A stretch of DNA of 57,121 bases, taken from positions 1 to 57,121 of the forward strand of contig NZ_MIEK01000016.1 of the NCBI RefSeq assembly GCF_001742285.1, read 5' to 3'. A model generated the notes under the pieces. That model saw only the letters and a program-made list of their open reading frames with translations. It was not told where the DNA came from and made no database searches. Below, one piece after another: positions 56,479 through 57,121 of the stretch (the stretch's first letter is position 1; every line of letters begins with the position of its first letter). This stretch comes from Enterococcus rivorum (GTDB lineage Bacteria; Bacillota; Bacilli; Lactobacillales; Enterococcaceae). Made by a program: the position numbers and the translations under genes.

Positions 56479-56891
56479 TGAAAATATTTGTGAACATTTT
56501 TATTTCTGACACAAGTTTTTTTAGAAGGTTTTGGCTTAAAAAAGCAACTAAAAAAATTGCTGCCCAGTGTGAAACAACAAAGGATTATATTCAAACTTGT
56601 AAAACATTAATTGAAGTGAAACAAAAGTTAGCATTTTCTGGACCGAATAATCTCTATATTTTACATGTAGATTTAAATAGTGAAGAGGATTTAGCAGACT
56701 TGAAAAAAATTCGGGAAAAAGACTGCCTTGGAAAGTTTGTATTATTTGTTGAAAATGTTGAGAATCTAGGTGTCTTATTTGAAAAAGGAATAGTTGCCTT
56801 AGATTACAAAGAAATTAATAGCCCAAGGCAGGAACAAATTGAGAAGATTGAAGAAATTTATAATTATTTATTTTTGGATAAAGTTAAATGA
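56478..56891 (+). CDS. Receiver-like protein lacking the phospho-acceptor Asp and any output domain
   Basis: This 137-residue protein has the layout of an AgrA-type receiver: MKIFVNIFISDTSFFRRFW, then LYILHVDLNSEEDLADLKKI and GKFVLFVENVENLG. At the place of the conserved Asp (AgrA IYFLDIEI) it has His (LYILHVDL), and the acidic pocket near residues 8-10 is also lost. There is no LytTR domain. It overlaps the lanP stop (ATAATG). It could be an anti-regulator or an immunity or accessory factor; the link to AgrA is by weak similarity. Confidence 0.62.
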   Translation: MKIFVNIFISDTSFFRRFWLKKATKKIAAQCETTKDYIQTCKTLIEVKQKLAFSGPNNLYILHVDLNSEEDLADLKKIREKDCLGKFVLFVENVENLGVLFEKGIVALDYKEINSPRQEQIEKIEEIYNYLFLDKVK

Positions 56892-56987
56892 GCATATCAC
56901 AATGCGACTATTGCTTTTTTATTAATTATGAAAAAAAACAAAAAAACTAGGATAGTTTTTAGAGGCTGCTGAAAAAGTTAAATAATT
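56892..56987. other. Short AT-rich gap after the last lan gene
   Basis: Nothing but AT-rich sequence is seen before the terminator. Confidence 0.4.
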
Positions 56988-57028
56988 AAAGTTGTATAAA
57001 GCGATAGCTGTTTTATACAACTTTTTTT
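56988..57028 (+). terminator. Terminator of the lanthipeptide operon, used as intron target
   Basis: AAAGTTGTATAAA pairs with TTTTATACAACTTT around GCGATAGCTG, followed by TTTT up to 57028. The group II intron starts at the next base. Confidence 0.9.
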
Positions 57029-57121
57029 GTTTGCCCGGCATGGTCAAACTCTAACGGGTTAAAGTCCCGAGTACGTCCAAGTAACGGAAAGTACCTAGTC
57101 GAAAACAAGGGTGTCCATGGT
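57029..57121 (+). mobile_element. 5' end of a group IIC intron, truncated by window edge
   Basis: From GTTTG the sequence reads GCCCGGCATGG, then GGGTTAAAGTCCCGAGTACG, then AACAAGGGTGTCCATGG. These match the domain I start of group IIC introns (GTGYGCCCGGCATGG, GGGTGAGAGTCCCGA, CAAGGGTGTCC). Insertion straight after the terminator T run is the target habit of class C introns. Confidence 0.85.

Noticed and set aside
1-57121. Carnobacterium as source because of similarity to carnolysin-type clusters
   Set aside because: Cytolysin-like clusters occur in several genera, and the MurE motif suggests lysine-type peptidoglycan while Carnobacterium has meso-DAP; genus left open.
1-57121. CRISPR array, tRNA or rRNA genes
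   Set aside because: No regularly spaced repeats and no tRNA cloverleaf or rRNA signature were seen on either strand.

Overview
The window is low-GC Bacillota DNA, most likely from Enterococcaceae or a close lactic acid bacterium. The grounds are the PepV, PadR/DUF1048, EgtU-type and ROK/XylR genes, a T-box leader, consensus sigma-A promoters and strong AGGAGG ribosome sites. The MurE carries a DDPA motif, which suggests lysine-type rather than meso-DAP peptidoglycan. Species cannot be named from the sequence alone. Position 1 lies inside the 3' end of a group II intron (domains V and VI) and the last ~93 bases are the 5' end of another, inserted directly after a terminator as group IIC introns do. 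The window may therefore be a whole contig that ends at copies of a repeated intron.

Layout. 1-0.2 kb: intron tail and a truncated small gene. 0.9-24 kb: mostly housekeeping genes: alanine dehydrogenase, a PepSY lipoprotein, an AEC transporter, PadR/DUF1048, MurE, a polysaccharide flippase, a pseudouridine synthase, a secreted alpha/beta hydrolase, an ABC-2 exporter, NAD(P)HX dehydratase, PepV, a T-box-controlled DAHP synthase, a SWIM zinc-finger protein and an EgtU/OpuC-type ABC importer. 23.8-33.5 kb: a xylose/xyloside catabolic cluster (xylR divergent from xylA, a sugar-binding protein, two permeases, a GH31 alpha-xylosidase and xylB). Its promoter carries a cre site over the -35 element and XylR-like palindromes.

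33.7-57 kb is an AT-rich accessory island, a cytolysin-like class II lanthipeptide system wired to an agr quorum-sensing locus. The agr genes lie on the minus strand in the order agrB-agrD-agrC-agrA. agrD (48 aa) is nested between agrB and agrC and predicts a five-residue thiolactone ring, CKTVF. Four promoters (agrB, an orphan LytTR gene, lanA1 and lanA4) share one exact geometry: two ~10-bp direct repeats with a 21-bp period, then 29 nt, then a -10 box, with no good -35. AgrA or the orphan LytTR protein probably switches them on together.

The lanthipeptide part holds four TTxxC precursors. lanA1 and lanA2 are tandem copies with identical cores, lanA3 is related, and lanA4 has a long leader and one Cys. 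There are two intact LanM synthetases, one decayed LanM, a decayed ABC ATPase with its permease, a CPBP protease, a flavodoxin-fold oxidoreductase, a LanT exporter and a LanP subtilase with a C-terminal wall-sorting-like tail. Just before lanT sit three tiny genes with lanthipeptide-type leaders ending in GS/GQG, but with cores that have almost no cysteine. The island ends with a degenerate receiver-only protein. These tiny peptides, the agr control of a cytolysin-like system and the split regulator pieces are the most novel parts.
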